Origin: Aeromicrobium erythreum
GTDB lineage: Bacteria > Actinomycetota > Actinomycetes > Propionibacteriales > Nocardioidaceae
DNA length: 64,000 nt
Direction of reading: 5' to 3'
Assembly: GCF_001509405.1 (NCBI RefSeq)
Contig: NZ_CP011502.1
Coordinates: 1,550,001 to 1,614,000 of the forward strand
This document shows, one piece after another, positions 27,704-36,415 of the stretch. The number at the start of each line of letters is the position of its first letter. Within the stretch, counting starts at the first letter, position 1. Position numbers and translations under genes: made by a program. The notes under the pieces are model-generated. The model worked only from the letters and a program-made list of their open reading frames with translations. It was not told where the DNA came from and searched no databases.

Positions 27704-29125
27704 ATGGAGTACACCGAGCTCGACGACTACCCGATCCCAGCGGGGATCGTGACGACCTGGACGCCGACGACGGCGTCCGACGCGTGGGAGGACGACCCGC
27801 GCGGACTGTCCTACGACCATGCCGCCCACCTGGAACGAGATCCCGACGGCTCGTGGATCGGCTCGGCCATGCGGGTGCCGCTGCCGTTCGACGCCGACGC
27901 CCTGCGCCGTGCACTGCGGGCCTGGATCGCGCGCCACGAGGTGCTGCGCACGACCGTCCGGAGGACCGCCGACTCCGCGTCGACCTGCGCGTGGCAGCGG
28001 CAGACGGTCCACCACTCACGGGTCGACGTGCGACCGGAGGTGCTCGGGCACCGCTCCAGCGACGCGGCGCGGGTCGAGGTGGCGCAGTTCCTGGCGAGGC
28101 TGTCGCCCGTCACCTGGCCGCACTGCGTGTTCGCGACCGTCCGTGGCACGCACGCCGAGGGCTTCGTCCTGGTCTTCGCCGCCGACCACAGCGTGATGGA
28201 CGCCTACTCGCAGGTGCTCTGGTTCGCCGAGATGGAGGACCTGTACCGCCAGGCCCTCGCCGGGGTCGACGACGACGCGCTCGCCGTGCTCGACGTGGGC
28301 AGCCACGTCGACTTCTCGGCCGTCGACCGCCGGGCGGGGGAGGAGCTGTCGGCGGACCACCCCGCCGTGCTGCGCTGGCGCGCGTTCACGTCGCTCGACG
28401 AGAACGGCGCACCGCGCGACGTGCCGGCGTTCCCGCACCACCCCGACGTCGCCGCGGCCGGCGTCGACGACCGTCCCCGACGCCAGCGCAGCCTCTCGAC
28501 GTGGGTGCTGGGCGGGCCGGAGACCGACGAGCTCGGCCGACGGCTGCGCGAGCAGGGCGTCGGGCTGCAGGCGGCCGGCCTCGCGGCCCTGGGGATCGCG
28601 TCACGGCGACGCTCCGGCGTCGAGCGGCTGCGGTTCGTGATGCCGATGCACACCCGCCACGACCCGCGTCACCGCGAGTCGGTCGGGTGGTACGTGGGCC
28701 TGTGCCCCGTCGACCTCGACCTGTCGGGGACGCACACGTTCGGCGAGGCGGTCGCCCGGGCCGACGTCGCGACGCGCGAGGTCAAGGACCTCGCGAGGCA
28801 CCCGTTCCCGCGGGTCGCTGAGCTGTTGGGCGTCGGCGACACGCCGCACTTCGTCGTGTCCTACGTCGACGTCCGGCACGTGCCGGGTGCCGAGCGCTGG
28901 CCGGCGCAGCAGGCCCGCGCGCTGAGGTCCCCGGTGTTCGCCCCGGACGAGCTGTACCTCTGGCTCATCCGCCACCAGGGCGGACTGAACCTCTCGGCCC
29001 GCTACCCGGGCGCCTGGGCCGTCGACGCGGCCGTGCGAGGTCTCGCGGCCCACCTGCGCGCAGTCTTCGCCGACATGGTGGAGCACGAGCGGCAGAGCGG
29101 TCTCGTGACGGCGGCGGACCGATGA
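27704..29125 (+). CDS. PapA-like acyltransferase (condensation fold), C1
   Basis: 473 aa. Begins MEYTELDDYPIPAGIV. Residues ~45-95 (FDADALRRALRAWIARHEVL, with the family's R.HE.LRT region) and the catalytic FAADHSVMDAYS (H and D kept; D-H in place of H-H, A in place of G) place it in the CoA-dependent acyltransferase/condensation superfamily. VSYVDVRHVPGAE near the C-terminus is shared with the next two genes and resembles PapA enzymes that acylate mycobacterial glycolipids. The start at 27704 is supported by GGGGGGAG 9 nt upstream; an in-frame ATG at 27650 is the alternative. Overlaps the next gene by 4 nt. Confidence 0.75.
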   Translation: MEYTELDDYPIPAGIVTTWTPTTASDAWEDDPRGLSYDHAAHLERDPDGSWIGSAMRVPLPFDADALRRALRAWIARHEVLRTTVRRTADSASTCAWQRQTVHHSRVDVRPEVLGHRSSDAARVEVAQFLARLSPVTWPHCVFATVRGTHAEGFVLVFAADHSVMDAYSQVLWFAEMEDLYRQALAGVDDDALAVLDVGSHVDFSAVDRRAGEELSADHPAVLRWRAFTSLDENGAPRDVPAFPHHPDVAAAGVDDRPRRQRSLSTWVLGGPETDELGRRLREQGVGLQAAGLAALGIASRRRSGVERLRFVMPMHTRHDPRHRESVGWYVGLCPVDLDLSGTHTFGEAVARADVATREVKDLARHPFPRVAELLGVGDTPHFVVSYVDVRHVPGAERWPAQQARALRSPVFAPDELYLWLIRHQGGLNLSARYPGAWAVDAAVRGLAAHLRAVFADMVEHERQSGLVTAADR

Positions 29126-30606
29126 TCCTCGCGGAGATGGCGCAGTGGCGCACGGCGCCCGGCACGGTGCTGACCCTCGGTCCGACGCCGGAGAGCCTCG
29201 CGGCCGCCGCCGAGGCACCCGTCGACGCCGCCCCGCCGTCGTTCCTGCAGGCCGACCACCTGAGGGCCTACGCGGCCCGGCAGCGCGCGGGCGGCGTGCA
29301 CCGCGCCTGGACCGGGGTCGCGACCGACCTCGACGGCCCGCTCGACCGCGACGCCCTCGCCCGCGCGCTGACGCGGCTGGTGACGACGCACGAGGGGCTG
29401 CGGTCATGGTTCGACCTGACCGGCGAGGTCCCCGTCCGTCACGTCGTGCCGCTGGCCGACGTCGAGCACGCGGTCGTCGACGTGCAGGAGCTGGACGTCG
29501 GGGACGGTTCGTGGGCCGAGGCCCTGCAGGCGCACCTGGTCCGGACCTTCGACGCCGCCTGTCGGCCCGACGCCTGGCCGGGGTTCGTGCTCGGCGCGGT
29601 CGAGCGCGTCGACGGGTTCGGCCTCTTCTGGGGCTGCGACCACGCCTTCACCGACGGCGCGTCTCAGCTCATGGTCGCCTCCGAGCTCGCCGACCTCTAC
29701 GCGGCGGAGGTGGCCGAGCCCGGCGGTCCCGCTCTGGTCGAGGGGGCGCTGCCGACCCCGGAGGAGTCGGGACCGTTCGGCGTCTTCGCGGCCGAGGAGC
29801 GCGCCCGCGCCGCCACCTACGACGCGTCCTCGCCCGAGGTCCGCGCCTGGGCCGACCTCGTCGGGTCCCAAGGGGGACGTCTGCCGTCCTTCCCGCTCGA
29901 CCTCGGTCTCGAGCGCGGTGCGACGGCGCCCGTGCACATCGCCTCCTACGACCTGCTCGACGCGCAGGCCGCCTCGCGTCTGGACGCCCGGTGCCGCGCG
30001 CTCGGCGTGCGGACGGTCTCCGCGGTCTTCGCGGCGCTCGCAGCGACCGACCACCTGCTGGCGGACCGGGCGACCTACGCCGGCGTGACGGTGCTGGGCG
30101 CCCGCGACACCGGTCCGTACCTGCGGTCGCACGGCTGGTTCTGCACCTTCGCGCCCGTGCTGTTCGAGGTCGCGCCGCACGCCGACGACCTCGACGCCCT
30201 GCTGGTCGCCGCGCACGCCGGGTTCGAGACCGGCCGTCGCACGTCGCGCATGCCGGCGCACGTCGCCCTGGCCGAGATGCTGCGGACAGGTGTCCTCGGA
30301 CCCGATGGCGTGGGGTCGCCGCAGCTGGTCTCCTACCTCGACGTCCGTCGGTTCCCCGGGGCGGGCCGGCCCGCGCACGAGCGCGGGGTGCACTTCACGG
30401 GCGAGGGCCGCACGGCCAACGCCTCGATGTGGGTCAACCGCGACGCGGAGCGTCTCTACGTCGGGCTGCAGCACCCCGACACGCCCGAGGCGCACGACGC
30501 GATCGCGCGGTACTCCGCCGTGCTGGCCCGTGTGGTCGCGGCGCTGGCCGACGGGTCGACGTCGCTGCCCGAGGTGGAGACCAGCCGTGCTGGTCACGTC
30601 GGCTGA
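29122..30606 (+). CDS. PapA-like acyltransferase (condensation fold), C2
   Basis: 494 aa. N-terminal AQWRTAPGTVLTLGPTP; then the superfamily's N-lobe (LARALTRLVTTHEGLRSWFD), the active-site motif WGCDHAFTDGASQLMV (canonical HxxxDG), HGWFCTFAPVLFEVAPHADD and YLDVRRFPGAGRP. No carrier-protein, adenylation or ketosynthase domain is attached, so the acyl donor is either acyl-CoA or a PKS/FAS encoded elsewhere. Start fixed by ATGA overlap with C1. Most conserved active site of the three plus-strand copies. Confidence 0.78.
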   Translation: MILAEMAQWRTAPGTVLTLGPTPESLAAAAEAPVDAAPPSFLQADHLRAYAARQRAGGVHRAWTGVATDLDGPLDRDALARALTRLVTTHEGLRSWFDLTGEVPVRHVVPLADVEHAVVDVQELDVGDGSWAEALQAHLVRTFDAACRPDAWPGFVLGAVERVDGFGLFWGCDHAFTDGASQLMVASELADLYAAEVAEPGGPALVEGALPTPEESGPFGVFAAEERARAATYDASSPEVRAWADLVGSQGGRLPSFPLDLGLERGATAPVHIASYDLLDAQAASRLDARCRALGVRTVSAVFAALAATDHLLADRATYAGVTVLGARDTGPYLRSHGWFCTFAPVLFEVAPHADDLDALLVAAHAGFETGRRTSRMPAHVALAEMLRTGVLGPDGVGSPQLVSYLDVRRFPGAGRPAHERGVHFTGEGRTANASMWVNRDAERLYVGLQHPDTPEAHDAIARYSAVLARVVAALADGSTSLPEVETSRAGHVG

Positions 30607-31987
30607 CCTCTGGACGCCCGCGCCGGGCACCGTCGTCTCGTGGGCCGTCGAGCCCGGCGGGACCCCGGGGCGCCGCGTCGACCTCTCCCTCAACCAGCGC
30701 AACCACCTCGCCGCGGCGGTCGCGGGAGAGCCCTCGGTGTGGATGGCCGCGGGGTTCGACGTCGAGGGTCCCGTCGACGTGGCGGCGCTCGAGGGAGCCT
30801 ACCGAGCCGTCGTCGCCCGGCACAGTGCCCTGCAGGTCGGCGCAACAGTGGTGGCCGGTGCCGTGCACGGCAGGCACCACGACGCAGCCGACCTGCGCTG
30901 GACCCGCCGTGCCGACGTGCCCACGTCGACCGTCGCCGAGACCCGCGACCACGTGCGTCGAGAGCTGGACGCCGCGTGCTGGCCGTTGTCGTACCCGGCC
31001 TTCTGGCCCGCCGCGATCTCGCGCCCGGACCGCTCGACGGTCGTGCTCGGGCTCGACCACCTCCACGTCGACGCCTACTCCTTGGCCGTGCTGGTCGACG
31101 ACCTCCACACCGTGTACGTCGGCCTCGCGGAGGAGGGACGCGTGCCGGACCTGCCCGAGACGGCGTGCTTCGTCGCCGGACTGGCCGCCCCGCCGCTGCG
31201 CGTGCCCGCCGACGACGCCCGACTGCGGTCCTGGCACGACTTCCTCGCGCGCCAGGACCACCGCCTGCCGACCTTCCCCCTGTCGTTGGGCGTCGAGCCC
31301 GGCGAGCGGGCCGCGCAGCGCACCGAGGTGTCGGTGCTGGCCGACGCCGGCGTCGCGGACCGGCTCGGCGGGCACGCCCGGCTGCACGGCGGGTCCACGG
31401 CGACGGCTGCGCTCGCCGCGCTCGCCTGCGCGGTGGCCGACGTGGGCGGGCCGGTCGTGCTGCCGCTCCTCATGCCGGTCCACCTCCGGTCGACGCCCGC
31501 CGAGCGACGGACGGTCGGGTGGCTCACCACCACGGTCCCCGTCGAGCTGGCGTCGCACCCCGACCCGTGCGCGACGCTCGCGCACGCGGCCCGAGCCGTC
31601 GCCGCCGCTCGCGCGATGGCGGCCGTGCCCCTCGACCAGGTGCTGGGCAGCGTGTCGCGTCCGCTGGTGCGCGAGCGGACCGACGTCTTCATGGCCTCCT
31701 ACCTCGACTACCGGCGCCTGCCCGGGCACCGGGAGCTGCTAGGGCGCCGGGCCCACCACGTGTCGGCACCGACCCTGGCCGACGACCTGCAGGTGTGGGT
31801 CTCGCGCACCCCCGAGGGTCTCGGTGTCCGCGTCCGCACGCCCGCCACGCTGACGGCGGCCCGGGTGGTCGCGAGCCTGCTCGAGCGCTGGCGGGAGCGG
31901 ATCGCGTCGATGACGTCGGGGCCGTGCAGCTCTCCGCTCGCCCTCACCGGAGCGGGTCGACCGGCTCACCCCGTCGGGTCACCATGA
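30587..31987 (+). CDS. PapA-like acyltransferase (condensation fold), C3
   Basis: 466 aa. The GTG at 30587 gives a 20-nt overlap with C2, and the N-terminus then aligns with C2 (WTPAPGTVVSWAVEP). Active-site segment LGLDHLHVDAYSLAV (H and D kept, Ala for Gly), TVGWLTTTVPVELASHPDP and SYLDYRRLPGHRE are family features. Third gene of the plus-strand operon. Its last 44 nt overlap the convergent M23 peptidase gene. The tandem series of three related but strongly diverged enzymes suggests successive acylations of one acceptor or different positions. Confidence 0.75.
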   Translation: MLVTSADLWTPAPGTVVSWAVEPGGTPGRRVDLSLNQRNHLAAAVAGEPSVWMAAGFDVEGPVDVAALEGAYRAVVARHSALQVGATVVAGAVHGRHHDAADLRWTRRADVPTSTVAETRDHVRRELDAACWPLSYPAFWPAAISRPDRSTVVLGLDHLHVDAYSLAVLVDDLHTVYVGLAEEGRVPDLPETACFVAGLAAPPLRVPADDARLRSWHDFLARQDHRLPTFPLSLGVEPGERAAQRTEVSVLADAGVADRLGGHARLHGGSTATAALAALACAVADVGGPVVLPLLMPVHLRSTPAERRTVGWLTTTVPVELASHPDPCATLAHAARAVAAARAMAAVPLDQVLGSVSRPLVRERTDVFMASYLDYRRLPGHRELLGRRAHHVSAPTLADDLQVWVSRTPEGLGVRVRTPATLTAARVVASLLERWRERIASMTSGPCSSPLALTGAGRPAHPVGSP

Positions 31988-32882
31988 AGTGCAGGTGGCA
32001 GCCGGTCGACAGGCCGGTCGAGCCGACCGCGCCAAGCACGGTGCGCGGCGTCACCCGTGCGCCGGGTGCGACCGACGTGGCGGAGAGGTGCGCGTAGCCC
32101 GTCTCGACACCCTGGCCGTGCTCGACCACGACCCGCAGGCCGTAGGGTCCGTCGTCGCCCACGCTGCGCACCGTGCCGGCGCGCGCGGCCCGCACCGGCG
32201 TGCCGCACGCGGCGCCGAGGTCGACGCCGTCGTGCAGCGTGCGCACCCCGGTGACCGGGTGCACCCGCATCCCGTACGCCGACGTGACCGGCCCTCCCAC
32301 CGGTCGCGACCACGCACCCGTCCCTCCTGCCGCGCCGGACGTGCCCGCGGGCGGGCGGGGGAGCGGGCCGTCCGGGTCGACGAGCACGAACCGCGACGCA
32401 CCCGTCAGGCGCCCCCGGGGGTCGAGGTAGCGCTCGCCGGCGAGTCGGCCGAGGTGCAGGCACGGTCCGGCACAGTGCGACCCCGCGACGTCGAGCCGGC
32501 CGAGGACGTCGCCCGCCTCCACCGCGTCGCCGGCGCGGACGACCCGGCGGACCACGGGCTGGTAGGTGGACCGCTCCGCCCCGTGCTCGACCGTCACCAC
32601 GCCCACGCCGGCGACGGTGCCCGAGAACAACACCCGCCCGACCGCTACCGAGCGGACCGGCTCACCGGCGCGACCGGGCAGGTCGACGCCACGGTGACCC
32701 GCACGGTAGGGCCCGTCGGGCAGGTCGAAGTCCGCCGTCACCTGGCGCGAGCCCAGAGGCCACCGCCACGGCGGGCCGTCGGCGGGCCTCTCGTCAGCGA
32801 CGGCCGGGCCGGGCAGGAGGAGCGTCAGCAGCGTGAGGAGGGGGACCAGCAGGAGCAGGGCGCTCGAGGACGGACGACGCAT
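31944..32882 (-). CDS. Secreted peptidase with two tandem M23 (LytM) domains
   Basis: 312 aa. Signal peptide at ~1-29 (hydrophobic LLLLVPLLTLLTLLLPG, cleavage after AVA). Domain 1 (~40-150) has HRGVDLPG and GPCLHLG, where the first His of the usual HxH is Cys. Domain 2 (~195-312) has LHDGVDLG and GCHLHFMV, a complete zinc set. M23 enzymes cut peptidoglycan cross-links. Domain 1 could be weakly active or regulatory. A single-domain M23 gene at this place, divergent from rpsB, is common; two domains in one chain is unusual. ATG 32882 chosen because it starts at the signal peptide. Confidence 0.88.
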   Translation of the reverse strand: MRRPSSSALLLLVPLLTLLTLLLPGPAVADERPADGPPWRWPLGSRQVTADFDLPDGPYRAGHRGVDLPGRAGEPVRSVAVGRVLFSGTVAGVGVVTVEHGAERSTYQPVVRRVVRAGDAVEAGDVLGRLDVAGSHCAGPCLHLGRLAGERYLDPRGRLTGASRFVLVDPDGPLPRPPAGTSGAAGGTGAWSRPVGGPVTSAYGMRVHPVTGVRTLHDGVDLGAACGTPVRAARAGTVRSVGDDGPYGLRVVVEHGQGVETGYAHLSATSVAPGARVTPRTVLGAVGSTGLSTGCHLHFMVTRRGEPVDPLR

Positions 32883-33216
32883 GACCCGAGCCAACCGTCG
32901 CCGACGCCGCCGCTCCAGGGGCCGACGCAGAGGTGTGGACGCCGTCGACGTGCGGCACGCGGTCGCCGCCGACCTGTGGATTTCTCGATCTCCGGCCCCG
33001 TGTCCTAGACTGGCCCCATCACGTCCTCGGACGTGAAATTCGCACGCCCGCCTCCGTCGTGACACCGCCAGCCGGTCGAACCTCGGGCGCGACCCTGGTC
33101 CTGCTCGCAGGTCGGCTCGCGCGGCGCGGGAGTCAGGGCACCACCGACCGGTGGTGCGTCAACCAGGAACCGGACCACCCGCCCTCGGGCCGGTGCGTCC
33201 ACAGGAAGGATCGACC
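32883..33216 (+). promoter_or_regulatory. rpsB promoter and ~200-nt leader
   Basis: 334 nt without a gene. TAGACT (33006-33011) is a good -10, placing the transcript start near 33018 and leaving a ~200-nt leader, in contrast to the leaderless genes around it. A small hairpin ACGTCC-TC-GGACGT (33021-33034) lies right at the 5' end. The ribosome-binding site AGGAAGGA (33203-33210) precedes the ATG. The long leader may carry S2 autoregulation, but I recognise no specific fold. Confidence 0.45.
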
Positions 33217-34092
33217 ATGGCGGTCGTCACCATGCGAGAGCTGCTCGAGAGCGGCGTCCACTTCGGGCACCAGACCCGTCGCTGGAACCCGAAGATGAAG
33301 CGCTTCATCTTCACCGAGCGCAACGGCATCTACATCATCGACCTGCAGCAGTCGCTGGCCTACATCGACGCCGGCTACGAGTTCGTCAAGAACACCGTCG
33401 CCCGCGGCGGCACGATCCTCTTCGTCGGCACGAAGCGCCAGGCGCAGGAGCCGATCGAGGAGCAGGCCAAGCGCGTCGGCATGCCCTACGTGAACCAGCG
33501 CTGGCTGGGCGGCATGCTCACCAACTTCCAGACGATGCACCAGCGCCTCCAGCGCATGAAGGAGCTCGAGGAGATCGACTTCGACGACGTGGCCGGCTCC
33601 GGCCGCACGAAGAAGGAGCTCCTCCAGATGCGTCGCGAGTACGACAAGCTCAACCGCACCCTCGGTGGTGTGCGCGACATGGGCCGCACGCCGTCCGCGG
33701 TGTGGATCGTCGACACCAAGAAGGAGCACCTCGCCGTCGACGAGGCCAAGAAGCTGAACATCCCGATCGTCGCGATCCTCGACACCAACTGCGACCCCGA
33801 CGACGTCACCTACCCGATCCCGGGCAACGACGACGCCATCCGCTCGGTCAGCGTCCTGACGCGCGTCGTCGCCGACGCCGTCGCCGAGGGCCTGCTGCAG
33901 CGCGGCGGCGCCAAGACGGGCGCCGAGGAGGCCGGCTCCGAGCTCGGTGACGGCGAGCCGCTCGCCGAGTGGGAGCGCGAGCTCCTGGAGAAGAAGGACG
34001 ACGCCCCCGCCGAGGCCCCCGCGGCCGACGCCCCCGCGGCCGAGGCGACCCCCGCCGCCGAGGCGACCGAGCCGGCCGCCGCCGAGAAGTGA
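33217..34092 (+). CDS. rpsB: 30S ribosomal protein S2
   Basis: 291 aa. [40 protein letters not shown] and [20 protein letters not shown] are S2 hallmarks. After the core (~240 residues) follows an Ala/Glu/Pro-rich acidic tail of ~45 residues, frequent in actinobacteria. ATG at 33217 follows AGGAAGGA by 6 nt. First gene of rpsB-tsf-pyrH-frr-cdsA. Confidence 0.98.
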   Translation: MAVVTMRELLESGVHFGHQTRRWNPKMKRFIFTERNGIYIIDLQQSLAYIDAGYEFVKNTVARGGTILFVGTKRQAQEPIEEQAKRVGMPYVNQRWLGGMLTNFQTMHQRLQRMKELEEIDFDDVAGSGRTKKELLQMRREYDKLNRTLGGVRDMGRTPSAVWIVDTKKEHLAVDEAKKLNIPIVAILDTNCDPDDVTYPIPGNDDAIRSVSVLTRVVADAVAEGLLQRGGAKTGAEEAGSELGDGEPLAEWERELLEKKDDAPAEAPAADAPAAEATPAAEATEPAAAEK

Positions 34093-34111
34093 CGTCGACC
34101 CCGTGACACCC

Positions 34112-34144
34112 GGTCGGGTGCCGGACGACCTCCGGCACCCGACC
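34112..34144 (+). terminator. 14-bp hairpin between rpsB and tsf (attenuator-like)
   Basis: GGTCGGGTGCCGGA (34112-34125), 5-nt loop CGACC, exact complement TCCGGCACCCGACC (34131-34144), followed by a C-rich, T-poor stretch. It sits between two genes usually co-transcribed, so partial termination that sets the S2:EF-Ts ratio is more likely than a full stop. Confidence 0.7.
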
Positions 34145-34185
34145 ACCCCCCTTCCACCACCACGACCCAGGGAAGAGACCCTCAC

Positions 34186-35001
34186 ATGGCCATTGCTGCC
34201 GCAGACGTGAAGAAGCTCCGCGACGCCACCGGCGCGGGCATGATGGACGCCAAGAAGGCCCTCACCGAGGCCGACGGCGACTTCGACAAGGCCGTCGAGA
34301 TCCTGCGCATCTCCGGTGCCGCGAAGGCCGCCAAGCGCGGCGCCGAGCGCGAGGCCTCCGCCGGTCTCGTGGCCAGCTCCGGCAACGCGATCGTCGAGCT
34401 GAACTCCGAGACCGACTTCGTCGCGAAGAACGAGCAGTTCATCGCGCTCGCCGAGCGGCTCGCCGCCGCGGCCGACGCCACGAAGCCCGCCGACGCCGAC
34501 GCGTTCGCGAAGACGACCCTCGACGACGGCAAGACCGTCGAGGAGACCATCAGCGCCCTCGCCGCCGTCATCGGCGAGAAGATCCAGCTCGGCCGCGTGG
34601 CCGCGTTCGACGGCCAGGTCGCCGTCTACCTGCACCGTCGCGCCAGCGACCTGCCGCCCGCCGTCGGCGTCCTCGTCGAGTACACCGGTGACGACCTCGA
34701 CGCCGCCCGCGGCGCCGCCATGCAGATCGCCGCGATGCGTCCGCGCTACCTCACCCGTGAGGACGTCCCCGCCGACATCGTCGCCAAGGAGCGCGAGATC
34801 GCCGAGGCGACGGCCCGCGAGGAGGGCAAGCCCGAGCAGGCGATCGCGAAGATCACCGAGGGTCGCGTCAACGGCTTCTTCAAGGACGTCGTCCTGCTCG
34901 ACCAGCCGTCGGTCACCGACAACAAGAAGACGGTCAAGGCGGTCCTCGACGGCGCCGGCGTGGACGTCAAGCGCTTCGCGCACATCGAGATCGGCGCCTG
35001 A
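34186..35001 (+). CDS. tsf: Elongation factor Ts
   Basis: 271 aa nucleotide-exchange factor for EF-Tu. The N-terminal UBA-like domain [20 protein letters not shown] and the core motif [11 protein letters not shown] are diagnostic; the C-terminal [17 protein letters not shown] completes it. ATG with GGGAAGAGA upstream. 93 nt after rpsB, with a hairpin between. Confidence 0.98.
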   Translation: MAIAAADVKKLRDATGAGMMDAKKALTEADGDFDKAVEILRISGAAKAAKRGAEREASAGLVASSGNAIVELNSETDFVAKNEQFIALAERLAAAADATKPADADAFAKTTLDDGKTVEETISALAAVIGEKIQLGRVAAFDGQVAVYLHRRASDLPPAVGVLVEYTGDDLDAARGAAMQIAAMRPRYLTREDVPADIVAKEREIAEATAREEGKPEQAIAKITEGRVNGFFKDVVLLDQPSVTDNKKTVKAVLDGAGVDVKRFAHIEIGA

Positions 35002-35045
35002 TCCACGGAGCCGACCAGCACCACGACAGGAAGGACCGGAGCATC

Positions 35046-35861
35046 GTGACCCACCACCCGACGCACGGTGACCCGGCCGACCTCAGCACCGCGGACGCCG
35101 GGGCCCCAGGCCCCGGCGTCCGCCGCGTGCTGCTCAAGCTGTCCGGCGAGGTGTTCGGCGGCGGCAAGATCGGCATCGACCCCGACGTCGTCAACGGCAT
35201 CGCCCGCCAGGTCGCCCAGGCGGTCCGCGAGGGCGCGCAGGTGGCGATCGTCGTCGGCGGCGGCAACTTCTTCCGCGGCGCCGAGCTGAGCCAGCGGGGC
35301 ATGGAGCGTTCGCGGGCCGACTACATCGGCATGCTCGGCACCGTCATGAACAGCCTCGCCCTGCAGGACTTCATCGAGAAGCAGGGCATCGACACCCGCG
35401 TGCAGTCGGCCATCACCATGGGCCAGGTCGCGGAGCCCTACATCCCGCGCCGGGCCATGCGGCACCTCGAGAAGGGGCGCGTCGTCATCTTCGGCGCGGG
35501 CGCGGGCATGCCCTACTTCAGCACCGACACCGTGGCCGCCCAGCGCGCCCTGGAGATCAAGGCCGACGCGGTGCTCATGAGCAAGAGCGGCGTCGACGGG
35601 GTGTACTCCGCCGACCCGCGCACCGACGCCTCCGCGCGCCGCTTCGACGACCTCACCTTCGCGGAGGCCCTGCGCCTCGGCCTGAAGGTCGTCGACGCCG
35701 CCGCGTTCGCGCTCTGCATGGAGAACAACCTGCCGATGATCGTCTTCGGCATGGAGGGCGAGGGCAACATCGCCCGCGTGCTCCAGGGTGAGAGGATCGG
35801 GACGCTGGTCCACGGCGACGCAGGACCACACATCGGGACGACGACAGGAGACGCACCGTGA
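35046..35861 (+). CDS. pyrH: Uridylate kinase
   Basis: 271 aa amino-acid-kinase-fold enzyme making UDP from UMP. Core begins at ~residue 27 with [27 protein letters not shown] and [16 protein letters not shown] are conserved. The ~25-residue N-terminal extension (GTG start, [12 protein letters not shown]) is not part of the fold; no later start has a better ribosome-binding site (AGGAAGGACCGGAG precedes the GTG). Overlaps frr by 4 nt. Confidence 0.96.
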   Translation: MTHHPTHGDPADLSTADAGAPGPGVRRVLLKLSGEVFGGGKIGIDPDVVNGIARQVAQAVREGAQVAIVVGGGNFFRGAELSQRGMERSRADYIGMLGTVMNSLALQDFIEKQGIDTRVQSAITMGQVAEPYIPRRAMRHLEKGRVVIFGAGAGMPYFSTDTVAAQRALEIKADAVLMSKSGVDGVYSADPRTDASARRFDDLTFAEALRLGLKVVDAAAFALCMENNLPMIVFGMEGEGNIARVLQGERIGTLVHGDAGPHIGTTTGDAP

Positions 35862-36415
35862 TCGACCAGACCCTGCGCGAGGCCGGCACCAAGATGGACA
35901 AGGCCGTCGAGCACACCCAGGAGGAGTTCGCGGCCATCCGGACCGGTCGTGCGCACCCGGCGATGTTCTCCCAGATCACGGCCGACTACTACGGCACGCC
36001 GACGCCCCTGCAGCAGCTGGCCGGCTTCCAGGTGCCCGAGCCGCGCACCGTCATCATCAGCCCGTACGACCAGGGCGCGAAGGGTGCGATCGAGCGGGCC
36101 ATCCGCGACTCCGACCTCGGCGTCAACCCCTCCGACGACGGCAAGGTGCTGCGCGTGACGCTGCCCGAGCTCACCGAGGAGCGTCGTCGCGAGTACATCA
36201 AGCTCGCCCGCTCCAAGGCCGAGGAGGGACGCGTGGCCGTCCGCGGCGTGCGACGCAACGCGAAGCAGACCCTCGACAAGGCCGAGAAGGACTCCGAGAT
36301 CAGCCAGGACGACAACGTGGGCGCCGAGAAGCGCCTCGACGCCCTGACGAAGCAGCACGTCGAGCAGATCGACGAGCTGCTGAAGAACAAGGAAGCGGAG
36401 CTCCTTGAGGTCTGA
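35858..36415 (+). CDS. frr: Ribosome-recycling factor
   Basis: 185 aa, full length. Splits post-termination ribosomes with EF-G. Segments [40 protein letters not shown] and [24 protein letters not shown] C-terminus ([10 protein letters not shown]) match the family. GTG start overlapping pyrH (GTGA). Confidence 0.98.
   Translation: MIDQTLREAGTKMDKAVEHTQEEFAAIRTGRAHPAMFSQITADYYGTPTPLQQLAGFQVPEPRTVIISPYDQGAKGAIERAIRDSDLGVNPSDDGKVLRVTLPELTEERRREYIKLARSKAEEGRVAVRGVRRNAKQTLDKAEKDSEISQDDNVGAEKRLDALTKQHVEQIDELLKNKEAELLEV

Noticed and set aside
26156..28015. A 619-codon minus-strand frame taken as one long protein
   Set aside because: Its first ~300 codons run antisense through the divergent intergenic region and C1 with no family match; only the second half is the continuation of the frameshifted acyltransferase.
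33021..33034. ACGTCC-TC-GGACGT hairpin in the rpsB leader as a ribosomal-protein riboregulator
   Set aside because: Six base pairs with a 2-nt loop is too little for a call; kept only as a note in the leader entry.
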